DNA of 56,715 nucleotides from Polaromonas sp. UBA4122 (GTDB lineage: Bacteria > Pseudomonadota > Gammaproteobacteria > Burkholderiales > Burkholderiaceae_C): positions 1 through 56,715 of the forward strand of contig DFWY01000096.1 of NCBI GenBank assembly GCA_002381615.1, written 5' to 3'. Under the pieces are notes generated by a model that saw nothing but the letters and a program-made list of their open reading frames with translations, ran no database searches and had not been told where the DNA came from. Numbering within the stretch: the first letter of the stretch is position 1; the number at the start of each line of letters is the position of its first letter. Shown here in pieces: positions 1 through 9,425 of this stretch. The position numbers and the translations under genes were made by a program.

Positions 1-21
1 AACGGCAGCTTTGGTTTTCAT
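1..21 (-). CDS. 5' end of a gene, possibly class III alcohol dehydrogenase (partial)
   Basis: Only seven codons lie in the window, reading MKTKAAV on the minus strand from an ATG at 21. This is the usual N-terminus of zinc-dependent class III alcohol dehydrogenase / S-(hydroxymethyl)glutathione dehydrogenase, which detoxifies formaldehyde as its glutathione adduct. Seven residues are far too few for proof, and no clear ribosome binding site is visible upstream. The identity is a guess from N-terminal resemblance. Confidence 0.3.
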
Positions 22-115
22 GATGGTGATGGGGCAGTGGCTTCTGCGCAGAGTGGACGAGGGTGAACAAGGGGGAAAGTGACACTATAAGCCAGTCGCT
101 GCAGGGTCCTAATGA

Positions 116-142
116 CAAATGCCGGAACAAGTCCGGCATTTG
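116..142 (-). terminator. hairpin downstream of dnaJ
   Basis: A perfect 11-bp stem (116-126 with 132-142) with a 5-nt loop lies 48 nt past the dnaJ stop, in the gap before the next minus-strand gene. The T-tract after it on the minus strand is short and interrupted, so it may be a weak terminator or a 3' stabilising hairpin for the grpE-dnaK-dnaJ message. Confidence 0.6.
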
Positions 143-189
143 AGGAAAGAACAACGCTGAAATTAGCGCGCCGGCTGTTTGCTCGGCTC

Positions 190-1329
190 TCAGGCCGTAA
201 AGAAATTCTTCAGTTTGTCGGTCCAACCTTTTTCGCTGGGTAAATGCTTGGCACCGCCTTTTTTCAGCGACTCGTCCAGCTCCTTGAGCAACTTGCGCTG
301 GTGCTCCGTCAGTTTCACCGGTGTTTCCACCGTGATGTGGCAGTACAGGTCACCGGGATAGCTGGAGCGCACACCCTTGATGCCCTTGCCACGCAGACGG
401 AATTGCTTGCCGGCCTGCGTGCCTTCAGGAATGTCGATCGCCGCCTTGCCGGCCAGTGTGGGCACTTCAATTTCACCACCCAGTGCCGCCGTCGTGAAGC
501 TGATGGGCACCGCGCAGTGCAAGTCGTCACCGTCGCGCTCAAAGATGTCGTGCTTTTTGAGCCGGATCTCAATGTACAAATCACCTGGCGGGCCGCCGTT
601 GGTACCCGGCTCGCCGTTGCCAGTGGAGCGGATGCGCATGCCGTCGTCAATGCCTGCGGGGATTTTGACTTCCAGCGTCTTGTTGTTTTTGGTCTTGCCC
701 ACGCCGTGACAGGCGATGCAAGGCTCGGGAATCAGCTTGCCCGTCCCCTTGCACTGCGGGCAGGTCTGCTGCACGCTGAAAAAGCCCTGGCGCATCTGCA
801 CCACGCCATGGCCGTGGCAGGTGGTGCAGCTGACGACTTTGGTGCCGGGCTTGGCGCCCGTGCCATGGCAGGTTTTGCAGTCGTCCCAGCTCGGGATGCG
901 GATTTGCGCTTCCTTGCCGTGCGCTGCTTCTTCCAGCGTAATTTCCATGGCGTAGCTCAGGTCGCCGCCGCGGTAAACCTGACGGCCGCCATGTTGCTGG
1001 GCGCCGCGCTGGCCTCCGAACACATCACCAAAGATGTCGCCGAACGCTTCGGCAAATCCGCCAAAGCCTTCAGCGCCCGGGCCGCCCCGCATGTTGGGGT
1101 CCACACCCGCGTGACCATACTGGTCGTAGGCTGCGCGTTTGCTATCGTCGGAAAGTATCTCGTAGGCCTCTTTGGCTTCCTTGAATTTTTCTTCAGAAAC
1201 TTTGGACTTATCACCCTGATTGCGATCAGGATGGTGTTTCATCGCGAGCTTGCGATATGCTTTTTTGATGTCTTCGTCGCTGGCGTTTTTGGGCACGCCC
1301 AGCGTGTCGTAATAGTCTTTTTTGGCCAT
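190..1329 (-). CDS. dnaJ: chaperone protein DnaJ (Hsp40)
   Basis: DnaJ binds unfolded protein and stimulates the ATPase of DnaK in the cytoplasm. The 379-residue protein has the full type I layout. It has a J domain with HPD at 33-35, then a Gly/Phe-rich linker (about 75-110, with repeated GGFG-like runs). A zinc domain follows with four CxxCxGxG motifs ([32 protein letters not shown]), then the C-terminal substrate-binding domains. Its length is normal for the family. It is the last gene of grpE-dnaK-dnaJ, 177 nt after dnaK, with a hairpin in that gap and another after its stop. The ATG start gives the expected [13 protein letters not shown]-terminus. Confidence 0.98.
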   Translation of the reverse strand: MAKKDYYDTLGVPKNASDEDIKKAYRKLAMKHHPDRNQGDKSKVSEEKFKEAKEAYEILSDDSKRAAYDQYGHAGVDPNMRGGPGAEGFGGFAEAFGDIFGDVFGGQRGAQQHGGRQVYRGGDLSYAMEITLEEAAHGKEAQIRIPSWDDCKTCHGTGAKPGTKVVSCTTCHGHGVVQMRQGFFSVQQTCPQCKGTGKLIPEPCIACHGVGKTKNNKTLEVKIPAGIDDGMRIRSTGNGEPGTNGGPPGDLYIEIRLKKHDIFERDGDDLHCAVPISFTTAALGGEIEVPTLAGKAAIDIPEGTQAGKQFRLRGKGIKGVRSSYPGDLYCHITVETPVKLTEHQRKLLKELDESLKKGGAKHLPSEKGWTDKLKNFFTA

Positions 1330-1433
1330 GTCAGGTAAGTCAGCGGGTCTTTGTTAAGGGGGGCTTCTGCGGTCAACAAACAGGGCGAGGGCCCAAACAT
1401 TGCGCCTTGCATGAAGGTGCAAAAAACGCCAAA

Positions 1434-1464
1434 GCGGAAATCCGGGATGACTCCTGGTTTCCGC
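1434..1464 (-). terminator. intercistronic hairpin between dnaK and dnaJ
   Basis: GCGGAAA at 1434-1440 pairs with TTTCCGC at 1458-1464, and the stem can continue inward through a mismatch. There is no T-tract on the minus strand, so this is more likely a message-processing or stability element that lowers dnaJ relative to dnaK than a full terminator. Confidence 0.4.
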
Positions 1465-1506
1465 CTTGCTGCATGCCCTTGGCGCGCAATTCAGGATTGC
1501 CTCCGA

Positions 1507-3444
1507 TTAGTCCTTTTTGACTTCCTTGACTTCGGCGTCAACCACATTGTCGTCAGCTGGCTTGGCCTGGGCCTGCTCAGCGCCTGCTGCCGCACCGCCG
1601 CCGGCAGTGGCCTGCGATGCCTGCATGTCGGCGTACATTTTTTCGCCCAGCTTCTGGCTGGCTTCCATCAGGGCCGCGTTCTTTGCTTCAATGGCGGCTT
1701 TGTCTTCGCTCTTGAGCGCTTCTTCCATATCCTTGATGGCTGTTTCGATTTTTTCCTTCTCGCCGGCTTCCAGCTTGTCGCCATACTCGCCCAGTGATTT
1801 CCTCACACTGTGCACCATGGCTTCGGCATTGTTCTTGGCCTGCACGAATTCGACCTTTTTCTTGTCATCTTCGGCGTTGAGTTCGGCGTCTTTCACCATC
1901 TGCTGGATCTCTGCCTCGGACAAGCCGGAGTTGGCCTTGATGGTGATCTTGTTTTCCTTGCCGGTGCCCTTGTCTTTTGCGCCCACATGCAGGATGCCGT
2001 TGGCGTCGATGTCGAAAGACACTTCAATCTGCGGCGTGCCGCGCGTTGACGGCGGGATGCCTTCGAGGTTGAATTCGCCCAGGGCCTTGTTGCCGGAAGC
2101 GATTTCACGCTCGCCCTGGAACACCTTGATCGTCACGGCGGGCTGGTTGTCTTCAGCGGTCGAGAAGGTCTGTGCAAACTTGGTCGGAATGGTCGTGTTC
2201 TTCTTGATCATCTTGGTCATCACGCCGCCCATGGTTTCAATACCCAGGGACAAGGGGGTGACGTCGAGCAGCAGCACGTCGCTACGGTCGCCCGACAGCA
2301 CCTGGCCCTGAATCGCCGCGCCAACGGCCACGGCTTCGTCGGGGTTCACGTCCTTGCGTGGCTCCTTGCCGAAGAATTCCTTGACCTTTTCCTGCACCTT
2401 GGGCATGCGGCTCATGCCGCCCACCAGAATCACGTCATGGATATCACCCACGCTGACGCCGGCGTCCTTGATCGCCACGCGGCAAGGGGCAATCGTGCGC
2501 TCGATGAGTTCGTCCACCAGACTTTCCAGCTTGGCGCGGGTCATTTTGATGCTCAGGTGTTTGGGGCCTGAAGCGTCTGCGGTGATGTAGGGCAGGTTGA
2601 TGTCGGTCTGCGCGCTGTTGGACAGCTCGATCTTGGCTTTTTCAGCTGCTTCCTTCAGGCGCTGCAGGGCCAGAACGTCTTTGCCCAGGTCCACGCCTTG
2701 CTCTTTCTTGAACTCGGCAATGATGAAGTCGATGATGCGCTGGTCGAAGTCTTCACCACCCAGGAAGGTATCGCCGTTGGTGGACAGCACTTCAAACTGT
2801 TTTTCGCCCTCAACATCGGCAATCTCGATGATGGAGATGTCGAAGGTACCGCCGCCCAGGTCATACACCGCAATCTTGCGGTCGCCTTTTTCCTGTTTGT
2901 CCAGGCCGAAGGCCAGGGCGGCAGCGGTGGGCTCGTTGATGATGCGTTTGACATCCAGGCCGGCAATGCGGCCTGCGTCCTTGGTGGCCTGACGCTGTGC
3001 GTCATTGAAGTAAGCTGGCACTGTGATCACGGCTTCGGTAACGGGTTCACCGAGGTAGTCCTCAGCGGTCTTTTTCATTTTGCGCAGGATGTCGGCACTG
3101 ACCTGCTGGGCGGACATTTTCTTGCCGCGCACCTCGACCCAAGCATCGCCGTTGTCTGCGGCCACGATCTTGTAGGGCATGAGATTGATGTCCTTCTGGA
3201 CTTCTTTCTCGGTGAACTTGCGGCCGATCAGGCGCTTGACAGCATAGAGCGTGTTCCTGGGGTTGGTCACAGCCTGGCGTTTGGCCGACGCACCAACCAA
3301 TACTTCACCGTCTTCCTGGTAGGCGACGATGGACGGCGTGGTGCGTGCACCTTCTGAGTTTTCAATGACGCGGGGCGTATTGCCCTCCATGATGGATACG
3401 CAGCTGTTGGTGGTACCCAGATCGATGCCGATGATTCTTCCCAT
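1507..3444 (-). CDS. dnaK: chaperone protein DnaK (Hsp70)
   Basis: This is the ATP-dependent folding chaperone, working with DnaJ and the exchange factor GrpE. The protein has 645 residues, normal for the family. The actin-like ATPase domain opens with [14 protein letters not shown] and contains [13 protein letters not shown] and the [13 protein letters not shown] segment. The interdomain linker [16 protein letters not shown] is intact. The substrate domain follows, and the C-terminus is a helical lid with a short Ala/Gly-rich tail ending in [12 protein letters not shown]. It starts with ATG 134 nt after grpE and is followed by dnaJ, so the three are probably one heat-shock transcript from the promoter upstream of grpE. 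Confidence 0.99.
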   Translation of the reverse strand: MGRIIGIDLGTTNSCVSIMEGNTPRVIENSEGARTTPSIVAYQEDGEVLVGASAKRQAVTNPRNTLYAVKRLIGRKFTEKEVQKDINLMPYKIVAADNGDAWVEVRGKKMSAQQVSADILRKMKKTAEDYLGEPVTEAVITVPAYFNDAQRQATKDAGRIAGLDVKRIINEPTAAALAFGLDKQEKGDRKIAVYDLGGGTFDISIIEIADVEGEKQFEVLSTNGDTFLGGEDFDQRIIDFIIAEFKKEQGVDLGKDVLALQRLKEAAEKAKIELSNSAQTDINLPYITADASGPKHLSIKMTRAKLESLVDELIERTIAPCRVAIKDAGVSVGDIHDVILVGGMSRMPKVQEKVKEFFGKEPRKDVNPDEAVAVGAAIQGQVLSGDRSDVLLLDVTPLSLGIETMGGVMTKMIKKNTTIPTKFAQTFSTAEDNQPAVTIKVFQGEREIASGNKALGEFNLEGIPPSTRGTPQIEVSFDIDANGILHVGAKDKGTGKENKITIKANSGLSEAEIQQMVKDAELNAEDDKKKVEFVQAKNNAEAMVHSVRKSLGEYGDKLEAGEKEKIETAIKDMEEALKSEDKAAIEAKNAALMEASQKLGEKMYADMQASQATAGGGAAAGAEQAQAKPADDNVVDAEVKEVKKD

Positions 3445-3578
3445 GATTTACTCCTGCTTTTTTGATTCGTTAAAGATTGAAAGTGGGTCGGCTGATGACT
3501 CAGCCGCTATGTGAATGGCTATGGTGGTGACTTGTGGATAAGTTGCATGACTTCAAGTGCCTCAGCCTGTTTTTGTGT

Positions 3579-4139
3579 TTATTTCTGCGCTGCTACCGTG
3601 ACCAGGGCAGGGCGCAGCACGCGGTCCGCAATCAGGTAGCCCTTTTGCAGCACGCTGACCACGGTGTTGGCTTCCTGCTCGGCAGGAACCATGCTGATGG
3701 CTTGGTGCTGGTGCGGGTCAAACCTGGCTCCACTGGCGGGGTTGATTTCGATCACTTTGTTGCGCTCGAGGGCGCTTTTGAGCTGCTTGAGCGTAGCTTC
3801 TGCGCCTTCGCGGATTTGCTCGGGCGTAGCGTCCTTGAGCACAAGGCCTGCCTCCAGGCTGTCAGTCACAGGAAGCAGGCTTTCTGCAAAGCTTTCCAGG
3901 GCAAATTTGCGCGCCTTGGCGACTTCATCTTCGGCGCGGCGGCGGGCGTTTTCAGTTTCGGCCTTGGCGCGCAGATAACTGTCGGCCAGTTCGGTGTTTT
4001 TAGCCTGCAGGGTCGCCACTTCGGCTTGTGCCATGGTCAGTGCATCAAACTCGTTGGCCGCTTGTGCGGCTTCCTGCTCTTCAGGACTGCGGGCACCCGT
4101 AAGGGGTTGATTTTTCTCGGATTGTGTATTTTTAGACAT
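3579..4139 (-). CDS. grpE: nucleotide exchange factor GrpE
   Basis: GrpE releases ADP from DnaK. The protein has about 186 residues, with an acidic/polar N-terminus, a long coiled-coil region (about 35-95, with [20 protein letters not shown]), and the C-terminal beta domain containing [16 protein letters not shown]. The frame also opens four codons earlier at a TTG (4151), but the ATG at 4139 giving [10 protein letters not shown] is the better start. It is the first gene of the grpE-dnaK-dnaJ operon, directly downstream of a heat-shock type promoter. Confidence 0.97.
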   Translation of the reverse strand: MSKNTQSEKNQPLTGARSPEEQEAAQAANEFDALTMAQAEVATLQAKNTELADSYLRAKAETENARRRAEDEVAKARKFALESFAESLLPVTDSLEAGLVLKDATPEQIREGAEATLKQLKSALERNKVIEINPASGARFDPHQHQAISMVPAEQEANTVVSVLQKGYLIADRVLRPALVTVAAQK

Positions 4140-4173
4140 GCTAGAAGACAAAATTTAAATCAATATTTTTATT

Positions 4174-4201
4174 AATTGGGGATTGCAAACCCCTTTTCAA
4201 G
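4174..4201 (-). promoter_or_regulatory. RpoH (sigma-32) type heat-shock promoter of grpE-dnaK-dnaJ
   Basis: On the minus strand CTTGAAA (4201-4195) is followed after 13 nt by CCCCAATT (4181-4174). The established sigma-32 consensus is CTTGAAA, 11-16 nt, then CCCCATNT. The -35 is perfect, the -10 is one base off, and the spacing is normal. The site lies about 35 nt upstream of the grpE ATG, where it would be expected for this operon. Confidence 0.8.
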
Positions 4202-4434
4202 GCAAGGGATTCGGTGCTGATGGGGAAAATTTCACTCTGTGCTTAGCGGGTCACCTGAATCTAGAGCAGGTGCGCTCACCAGGTATAGCCGGTGCTCAAT
4301 TTCACCCGCTATGGTCGCACGGGCGACGGCGGCCGCTGGAAAATGAGGCAAACCGATATGGCCACTGAGGAGCGGCGCGTGAAAAGGAGAGGCGGGGCGG
4401 ATGCCTTGCCCCGTAACCTTGCTGGCCGGGCCTC
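4202..4434. other. intergenic stretch between grpE promoter and regulator terminator
   Basis: The gap between grpE (start 4139) and the HxlR-like gene (end 4481) holds the heat-shock promoter at its left edge and a terminator at its right edge. Between them several short frames on both strands overlap one another, have no recognisable product and lack convincing ribosome binding sites. I see no gene here. Confidence 0.6.
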
Positions 4435-4463
4435 AAAAAAGACAGGCACAAGGCCTGTCTTTT
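4435..4463 (-). terminator. rho-independent terminator of the HxlR-like gene
   Basis: A 10-bp stem (AAAGACAGGC pairing with GCCTGTCTTT) with a short loop is followed on the minus strand by a run of six T. It lies 18 nt past the stop of the HxlR-like gene, in the right orientation to end its transcript. Confidence 0.88.
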
Positions 4464-4480
4464 GGTTCGGTAGCAGAAAA

Positions 4481-4804
4481 CTATGTTTTCTTGACGGCGC
4501 TGGCCTTGGTCTGGCTGACGGCCCATTTGCCGGCAAACGCCTGCAGGTCGTTCAGGCGTTTAAGCAGGTCTGCGCCCAGCGTGGTCACCGTGTAGCCATC
4601 GCCGCCATGACCGAGCAGGCCGGCGGCGCGCAATTCCTTGATGCGGGTGTTGAGGGTATTGGGGGTGATGCTGCCAATGCTGTCTTGCAGGAGTCGAAAA
4701 GTCTGGGGGTGACCGTCTTTTAGGGCCCACAACACGCGCAGCGCGTAGCGCGATTCCAGCAGTTCAAGCAACTGGCCTACAGCTACATTTTCTTTAGCAC
4801 TCAT
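4481..4804 (-). CDS. HxlR-like winged-helix transcriptional regulator
   Basis: This protein of about 107 residues has the winged helix-turn-helix layout of HxlR-type regulators. An N-terminal helix (QLLELLESRYALRVLWALK) is followed by a recognition region (SITPNTLNTRIKELRAAGLL) and a short wing (DGYTVTTLG). It lacks the N-terminal Cys of redox-sensing HxlR members. The frame opens at a GTG (4825), but an AGAGGAG ribosome binding site lies 7-8 nt before the ATG at 4804, which is therefore preferred. The upstream region has two copies of ACAGTT spaced about 10 bp, a possible self-regulatory site. It is monocistronic with its own terminator. Target genes are unknown. Confidence 0.75.
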   Translation of the reverse strand: MSAKENVAVGQLLELLESRYALRVLWALKDGHPQTFRLLQDSIGSITPNTLNTRIKELRAAGLLGHGGDGYTVTTLGADLLKRLNDLQAFAGKWAVSQTKASAVKKT

Positions 4805-4896
4805 TAGGTTATCTCCTCTGGTCACAGTTTAGTTACAGTTGGTCGCTAAGTAGAAAGCTCGCGTCAAATATAACGCAAATTCCAGACTGCTACGAG

Positions 4897-4946
4897 TTTT
4901 ATAGCTGCTCACGCCCGCTGTATGTGGACTGGCAGGCTAAAACTAT
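4897..4946 (+). repeat. short interspersed repeat, copy 1 (AGCTGCTTGCGCCCGT family)
   Basis: The core reads ATAGCTGCTCACGCCCGC, followed after about 15 nt by GGCTAAAACTATT. It lies in the gap upstream of the HxlR-like gene. It is divergent but keeps both conserved blocks of the family (ATAGCTGCTTGCGCCCGT and GGGCTAGAGGCC). See the copies at 21335, 22874, 24901, 27318, 45391 and 45838. Confidence 0.65.
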
Positions 4947-5019
4947 TGGAAAACCCTGATGCGGCCCGCCTCAAAAAGAGGCTGGAACCGGTTGGGTGAA
5001 GCCTGTTAGCCTGCCTGCC

Positions 5020-6081
5020 CTAGCTCACGGGAATCAGTGCCGCAGGGTGCAGCGCTACCGTGCGGCCGGTTTTCGAAGATTCCATGATGGCTTCAATCAC
5101 CTGCTGAACGCCAAGTGCCGAGCGCCCGGTGACGGCAGCTGCGGTGCCGCTTTGCACGGCGCGAATGAAATCCTGCAGCAAGGTCCGGTGGGCGGCATGG
5201 TCGAATCCCATCGGGTTGGCACCGCTGCCCGATGCCTGGCGGGTGCCCAGCGTCACGGTTTTGCCGTTCATGAACACCGCTTGCAGTTCGCCCGCCTCCA
5301 GCGTCGCCGTGCCCCCGGTGAAGTTGAGTTCGATGCGCTCGGGGAACCCGGGGTAGGCAGCCGTCGTGGCCTGCACCACGGCCACGGCACCGCCCGCATA
5401 GTGCAGCAGCGCCGCTGCGGTGTCTTCCCCTTCCATCCGGTGCACGGGGCTGGTCATTGCAAGCCCCGTCACGCGCTCAGGCAGGCCCGTGAAACTGAGC
5501 ATCAGATCCAGGGTGTGGATGGCTTGCGTGATCAGCACGCCGCCACCATCCCTGGCCAGGGTGCCGCGCCCCGGTTCGTCGTAATAGCTTTGGGGCCGCC
5601 ACCAGCGGATGGCGGCGGCGGCGCTGACCAACTGACCCAGCTCGCCGGTGTTGAGCAATGCCGTCAGGCCCAAGGCGGCTTGCCTCATGCGGTGCTGCAG
5701 CATGATGGCCAGCGTGACGCCAGCGGCCTCACACGCCTCAACCAAAGCATTGGCCCGGTTCAGGTCAATCTCCAGCGGTTTCTCGACCAGTACATGTTTG
5801 CCGGCGCGGGCTGCGCGCTGCACGATGTCCAGGTGGCTGTTCGGTGGTGTCAGCACCAGCACGGCCTTCACACTGGCGTCTTCAAAAATGTCTTCGAGGC
5901 GCGTGGTTTTTCGGACGGCTGTCGGCGTGCGCAAGTCAGCCAAGCGCTCGGCACTTCGTCCGTACACCCAGGCGACTTCGACCTCGCTGGCGAGATCTTC
6001 CAGGCTCTGGAAATGGGGCGCCGAGCCGAGTCCGGCGCCGATGACTGCGAGGCGCAGTCGGGCGGGATCGGAGCGATGCAT
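5020..6081 (-). CDS. Gfo/Idh/MocA family NAD(P)-dependent oxidoreductase
   Basis: The 353-residue protein has an N-terminal Rossmann fold with the dinucleotide motif VIGAGLGSAPH near residues 13-23. It also has the family hallmark EKPLEI (VLVEKPLEIDLN, about 94-105) and the usual alpha/beta C-terminal domain. Such enzymes oxidise or reduce hydroxyls of sugars, inositols and sugar acids with NAD(P). The ATG at 6081 lies only 2 nt from the stop of the upstream Bug-type binding protein, so the two are co-transcribed with glucarate dehydratase. Context suggests a uronic or aldaric acid derivative as substrate, but the exact reaction cannot be read from the sequence. Confidence 0.85.
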   Translation of the reverse strand: MHRSDPARLRLAVIGAGLGSAPHFQSLEDLASEVEVAWVYGRSAERLADLRTPTAVRKTTRLEDIFEDASVKAVLVLTPPNSHLDIVQRAARAGKHVLVEKPLEIDLNRANALVEACEAAGVTLAIMLQHRMRQAALGLTALLNTGELGQLVSAAAAIRWWRPQSYYDEPGRGTLARDGGGVLITQAIHTLDLMLSFTGLPERVTGLAMTSPVHRMEGEDTAAALLHYAGGAVAVVQATTAAYPGFPERIELNFTGGTATLEAGELQAVFMNGKTVTLGTRQASGSGANPMGFDHAAHRTLLQDFIRAVQSGTAAAVTGRSALGVQQVIEAIMESSKTGRTVALHPAALIPVS

Positions 6082-6083
6082 GA

Positions 6084-7064
6084 TTACTCAAGTTTGACGT
6101 TGGCCGCCTTGATGACCTGGGCCCATTTCTCGACTTCAGCTTTCTGGAAAGCCGCGAACTGATCGGTCGTCATGTTGGAAGGCTGCATCCCCAGTGCTTT
6201 AAGGCGGTCTTGCATCTCGGGCTGCTGCAGGATTTTCAGAACCTCATTGTGCAGCCGATCGATGATGGGCCTGGGTGTACCAGCAGGCACAAAAATACCT
6301 TGCCACGACACGACTTCGAAACCAGGTACGCCCGATTCGGCCACCGTGGGCACATTCGGCAGCGACTCCAGCCGTTTGGCCGAAGTGACGGCCAATGCGC
6401 GCAATTTTCCGCTCTGGATGTGAGGGCCTGCCACGACGGTGGTGTCGAACATCATGTCGACCTGCCCGCCCATCACGTCCTGAATGGCAGGGCCGCTGCC
6501 CTTGTATGGCACATGGATGAATTGCGTGCCTGATTTAAAGCCCAGCAACTCGAGCGCCAGATGCTGCGAGGTGCCGCTGCCAGCCGATGCCGATGAAATG
6601 GTTTTGGGTTTGGCTTTCGCTGCAGCCAGTACGTCCTGCAAGGTCTTGTAGGGGCTGTTCTGGCCGACCACCAGCACGACGGGATTGGAGCCGATCAGCG
6701 CTACCGGTGAAAATGACTTGATGGGGTCGTAGCCCAGTTTGGGATACAGACTGACGTTGATGGCGTGCGAGCTGATGGTGCCGCCCAGCAGGGTATAACC
6801 ATCAGCGGGCGCGCGCGATGCAATCTCGGAGCCCACGCTGCCACCGGCGCCCCCCCGGTTGTCAACCACGATGGTGGTGCCTAGCACGGGCCCCAGTTTT
6901 TGCCCGATCAGCCGCGCCAGAATATCCGTTGTGCCTCCAGCCGGGAAGGGCACGATGTAAGTCACGGGCTTGGAAGGCCATTTGTCTTGCGCCCAGCTGG
7001 GAAGCGCCACCACGCCGGCGGCGGCAGAGGCGAGGGCAGAGTGGATAAGGGAACGGCGTTTCAT
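6084..7064 (-). CDS. Bug/TctC family tricarboxylate-type transporter substrate-binding protein
   Basis: This is a periplasmic binding protein of the Bug family, the soluble part of tripartite tricarboxylate transporters. The start at 7064 (MKRRSLIHSALASAAAG) has an AGGAGA site upstream and yields a signal peptide cleaved near LPSWAQ. An in-frame upstream start at 7136 would add 24 residues before the signal and is unlikely. The mature part has the family segments YIVPFPAGGTTDILAR and VVDNRGGAGGSVG, and the total is about 326 residues. No TctA/TctB membrane genes are nearby, as is usual for the many orphan Bug proteins of Burkholderiales. Its place between glucarate dehydratase and a dehydrogenase suggests it binds a sugar acid. 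Confidence 0.92.
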   Translation of the reverse strand: MKRRSLIHSALASAAAGVVALPSWAQDKWPSKPVTYIVPFPAGGTTDILARLIGQKLGPVLGTTIVVDNRGGAGGSVGSEIASRAPADGYTLLGGTISSHAINVSLYPKLGYDPIKSFSPVALIGSNPVVLVVGQNSPYKTLQDVLAAAKAKPKTISSASAGSGTSQHLALELLGFKSGTQFIHVPYKGSGPAIQDVMGGQVDMMFDTTVVAGPHIQSGKLRALAVTSAKRLESLPNVPTVAESGVPGFEVVSWQGIFVPAGTPRPIIDRLHNEVLKILQQPEMQDRLKALGMQPSNMTTDQFAAFQKAEVEKWAQVIKAANVKLE

Positions 7065-7148
7065 GTTGTCTCCTGGTTGTAATAGGGGGCGTGGCGGATG
7101 GTGGATGTCGCTGACTTGAAGTGCCTCAAGCAACACCGCCCATCGCGC

Positions 7149-8507
7149 TCAGCGAAGCATGCAGGGCCTCTTGTTGTCGAATTTCCAGCCCGGAATCAGG
7201 TACTGCATCGCCACGGCGTCATCCCGCGCACCGATCCCGTGCTTGAGGTAAAGCTGGTGGGCTTTTTCCACTTCAACCATGTCAAGCTCGACGCCCAGAC
7301 CAGGCTGTTGGGGCACGCGGACCTGGCCATCCACAATTTGCAGCGGCGCTTTGGTCAGGCGCTGGCCGTCCTGCCAGATCCAGTGCGTGTCGATGGCGGT
7401 GACTTTGCCGGGCGCGGCAGCCGCCACATGGGTGAACATGGCCAGCGAGATGTCGAAGTGGTTGTTGGAGTGCGAGCCCCAGGTCAGGCCCCAGGTCTGG
7501 CAGATCTGCGCCACGCGAACCGAACCCTGCATGGTCCAGAAATGCGGATCCGCCAGCGGGATGTCCACCGACTGCAGATGAATCGTGTGGGCCAATTCGC
7601 GCCAGTCGGTGGCTACCATATTGGTAGCTGTGGGCAGGCCGGTTGCGCGGCGGAACTCCGCCATGACCTCGCGCCCCGAAAAAACGCCTTCTGCACCGCA
7701 GGGGTCTTCAGCGTAGGCTAGTTCCTTGTGCCGGTCGCGGCAAAGCCTCACGGCATCCTTGAGCAGCCAGCCGCCGTTGGGGTCCAGTGTGATGCGTGCC
7801 TCAGGAAAGTGCTCTGACAAGGCGATGATGGCGTCTATCTCCTCTTCGCCCCGCAACACGCCGCCCTTGAGTTTGAAGTCCCTGAAACCATAGCGCTGGT
7901 AGGCGGCTTCGGCCAATGCCACGATGGACTTGGCGTTCATGGCGGGCTCATGGCGCAGGCGCAGCCAGTCGTCGCTTGCGTCGGGCTCCGAGGTGTAGGC
8001 CAGGTCCGATTGCTTTCGATCGGCAATATAGAAAAGGTAGCCTAGGATGGCTACCGAATCCCGTTGCTGGCCTTCACCCAGCAGCGCCGCCACAGGAACG
8101 CCCAGAAACTGGCCCAGCAAGTCAAGCAGGGCGCTTTCAACCGCCGTGACGGCGTGAATGGTCACGCGCAGGTCAAAGGTCTGGTTGCCGCGGCCCCCGC
8201 TGTCACGTTCAGCAAAACGGCTGCGCAGAGTATTGAGTATCTGGTTCCAGGCGCCAATCGACTGCCCTTCTATGATTTCGCGTGCATCATCCAGCGTGTT
8301 ACGGATTTTCTCGCCACCTGGAACTTCCCCCACGCCGGTGCGCCCGGAGCTGTCTGTGAGTACCAGTAGGTTGCGGGTGAAAAAAGGGCCATGCGCGCCG
8401 CTCAGGTTGAGCAGCATGCTGTCCTGTCCGGCGACAGGAATCACCTGGACCCGGGTGATCCGGGGTGTTTGGGAAGGTGCAGGCGAGGGATCGTTGGAAG
8501 CAGGCAT
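7149..8507 (-). CDS. gudD: D-glucarate dehydratase
   Basis: This enolase-superfamily enzyme removes water from D-glucarate to give 5-dehydro-4-deoxy-D-glucarate. The 452-residue length and the family segments ([37 protein letters not shown]) match GudD. Catalytic and metal positions are visible: the KLK pair at K212/K214, D242 and N244 in LDPNGGW, E267 in YAEDPCG, N296 in [13 protein letters not shown]320, and H346 in [10 protein letters not shown]. It is the first gene of the minus arm (gudD, Bug protein, Gfo/Idh) and lies just downstream of the GntR regulator gene, with a shared operator-like motif in between. The start ATG at 8507 follows the likely promoter closely. Confidence 0.96.
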   Translation of the reverse strand: MPASNDPSPAPSQTPRITRVQVIPVAGQDSMLLNLSGAHGPFFTRNLLVLTDSSGRTGVGEVPGGEKIRNTLDDAREIIEGQSIGAWNQILNTLRSRFAERDSGGRGNQTFDLRVTIHAVTAVESALLDLLGQFLGVPVAALLGEGQQRDSVAILGYLFYIADRKQSDLAYTSEPDASDDWLRLRHEPAMNAKSIVALAEAAYQRYGFRDFKLKGGVLRGEEEIDAIIALSEHFPEARITLDPNGGWLLKDAVRLCRDRHKELAYAEDPCGAEGVFSGREVMAEFRRATGLPTATNMVATDWRELAHTIHLQSVDIPLADPHFWTMQGSVRVAQICQTWGLTWGSHSNNHFDISLAMFTHVAAAAPGKVTAIDTHWIWQDGQRLTKAPLQIVDGQVRVPQQPGLGVELDMVEVEKAHQLYLKHGIGARDDAVAMQYLIPGWKFDNKRPCMLR

Positions 8508-8545
8508 ACCAGATTGTCTAAGATGGTTGATCGATTTATTTATCG

Positions 8546-8558
8546 GTCATCGTACAAC
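8546..8558. promoter_or_regulatory. candidate GntR operator upstream of gudD
   Basis: GTCATCGTACAAC here matches GTCATCAGACAAC at 9460-9472 in 11 of 13 positions. On the minus strand it overlaps a possible gudD promoter (TTGCGG, 17 nt, TACGAT), covering the -10. It lies about 40 nt upstream of the gudD ATG, at the very end of the regulator gene. This placement fits a repressor site. Confidence 0.5.
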
Positions 8559-9415
8559 TAGTTTATTCTTTCCGCAACCGTATTTACGGCCTCCGGACTT
8601 GGGACGGGCGTGTCCACAGTGTCTCCTGGCGGCTGCACGGTGTGTGCGTTATTGCCCCTGCGAAGGCGTTCCAGGCTGTTGGAAAGATGGGTCCGCATGG
8701 CTGCACGTGCAGCCTCTGCATCCTGGTCGCGGATGGCGTTGTAAATGCTTTCGTGCTCGCCATTGACGCGCTGCAGGTAATTCAAGCGGCCCTCCGGCGC
8801 GCTGTGTGCTGTATTCACCCGGGTCCGCGGAATAATCATGGTGCCCAGGTAAGTCATCAGGTCGGCAAAGTGCCGGTTACCCGTGGAGCGGGCGACTTCC
8901 ATATGAAACTGAAAGTCGGGCGGCACCGCGTCGGAGTCCAAGCTGATGGAGTCTTGAAAGGCTTGCAGGGCGCTTTCCATGGCCTGGAGGTTTTCTGGCG
9001 TTCTCCTCTGCGCGGCAAGGCCTGCGGCCTCTGTTTCAAGGCTGATACGCAACTCCAGCACCGCGATGACATCCGCCACGGTGGCAAAGTTTTCTGCGGT
9101 GATCCGGAAGTTGCCGGTTTCCTGAGGCGGCAACACAAAGGTGCCAATGCCGTGCCGGGTTTCGACCAGACCAGACGCCTGAAGCTTGGACAAGGACTCG
9201 CGAACCACCGTGCGGCTCACGTCAAACCTGGTCATGATCTCGGCTTCGGTGGGCAGTTTTTCGCCGGGCTGAAGGTGTCCTTCACGGATGCTGGTGGCGA
9301 GGTTTTCGACAACTTCGCCCACCAGCCCGCGTGGGCGGCGCGTGCGCAATGGTTGCTCCTGAAAGGGGAGCGTCAGGCTGACTTCTGGCCGACTAGGGGT
9401 TTTCCTTGGGTTCAT
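8558..9415 (-). CDS. FadR-subfamily GntR transcriptional regulator of the hexuronate/aldarate locus
   Basis: The 285-residue protein has an N-terminal GntR winged helix (about 28-95, with GEKLPTEAEIMTRFDVSR and SLSKLQASGLVETRHGIGTFV). The C-terminal all-helical FCD domain (about 120-250) has the typical metal/ligand-binding Asp and His residues spread over FQFHMEVARSTGN and NGEHESIYNAI. It lies between gudD and the divergent udh gene. It therefore most likely controls both arms in response to a uronate or aldarate pathway compound. Comparable FadR-type regulators of hexuronate oxidation are known in Proteobacteria. The ATG at 9415 is used; the tail after the FCD domain is low-complexity. Confidence 0.9.
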   Translation of the reverse strand: MNPRKTPSRPEVSLTLPFQEQPLRTRRPRGLVGEVVENLATSIREGHLQPGEKLPTEAEIMTRFDVSRTVVRESLSKLQASGLVETRHGIGTFVLPPQETGNFRITAENFATVADVIAVLELRISLETEAAGLAAQRRTPENLQAMESALQAFQDSISLDSDAVPPDFQFHMEVARSTGNRHFADLMTYLGTMIIPRTRVNTAHSAPEGRLNYLQRVNGEHESIYNAIRDQDAEAARAAMRTHLSNSLERLRRGNNAHTVQPPGDTVDTPVPSPEAVNTVAERIN

Positions 9416-9425
9416 TAAAAAATCG

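Noticed and set aside
244-1338. A 364-codon plus-strand frame opposite dnaJ
   Set aside because: It is fully antisense to dnaJ with no domain signature.
7600-7640. Repeat-like words (GGTAGCTGTGGGCAGGCC) inside gudD
   Set aside because: Only a few bases match the repeat blocks and the spacing is wrong.
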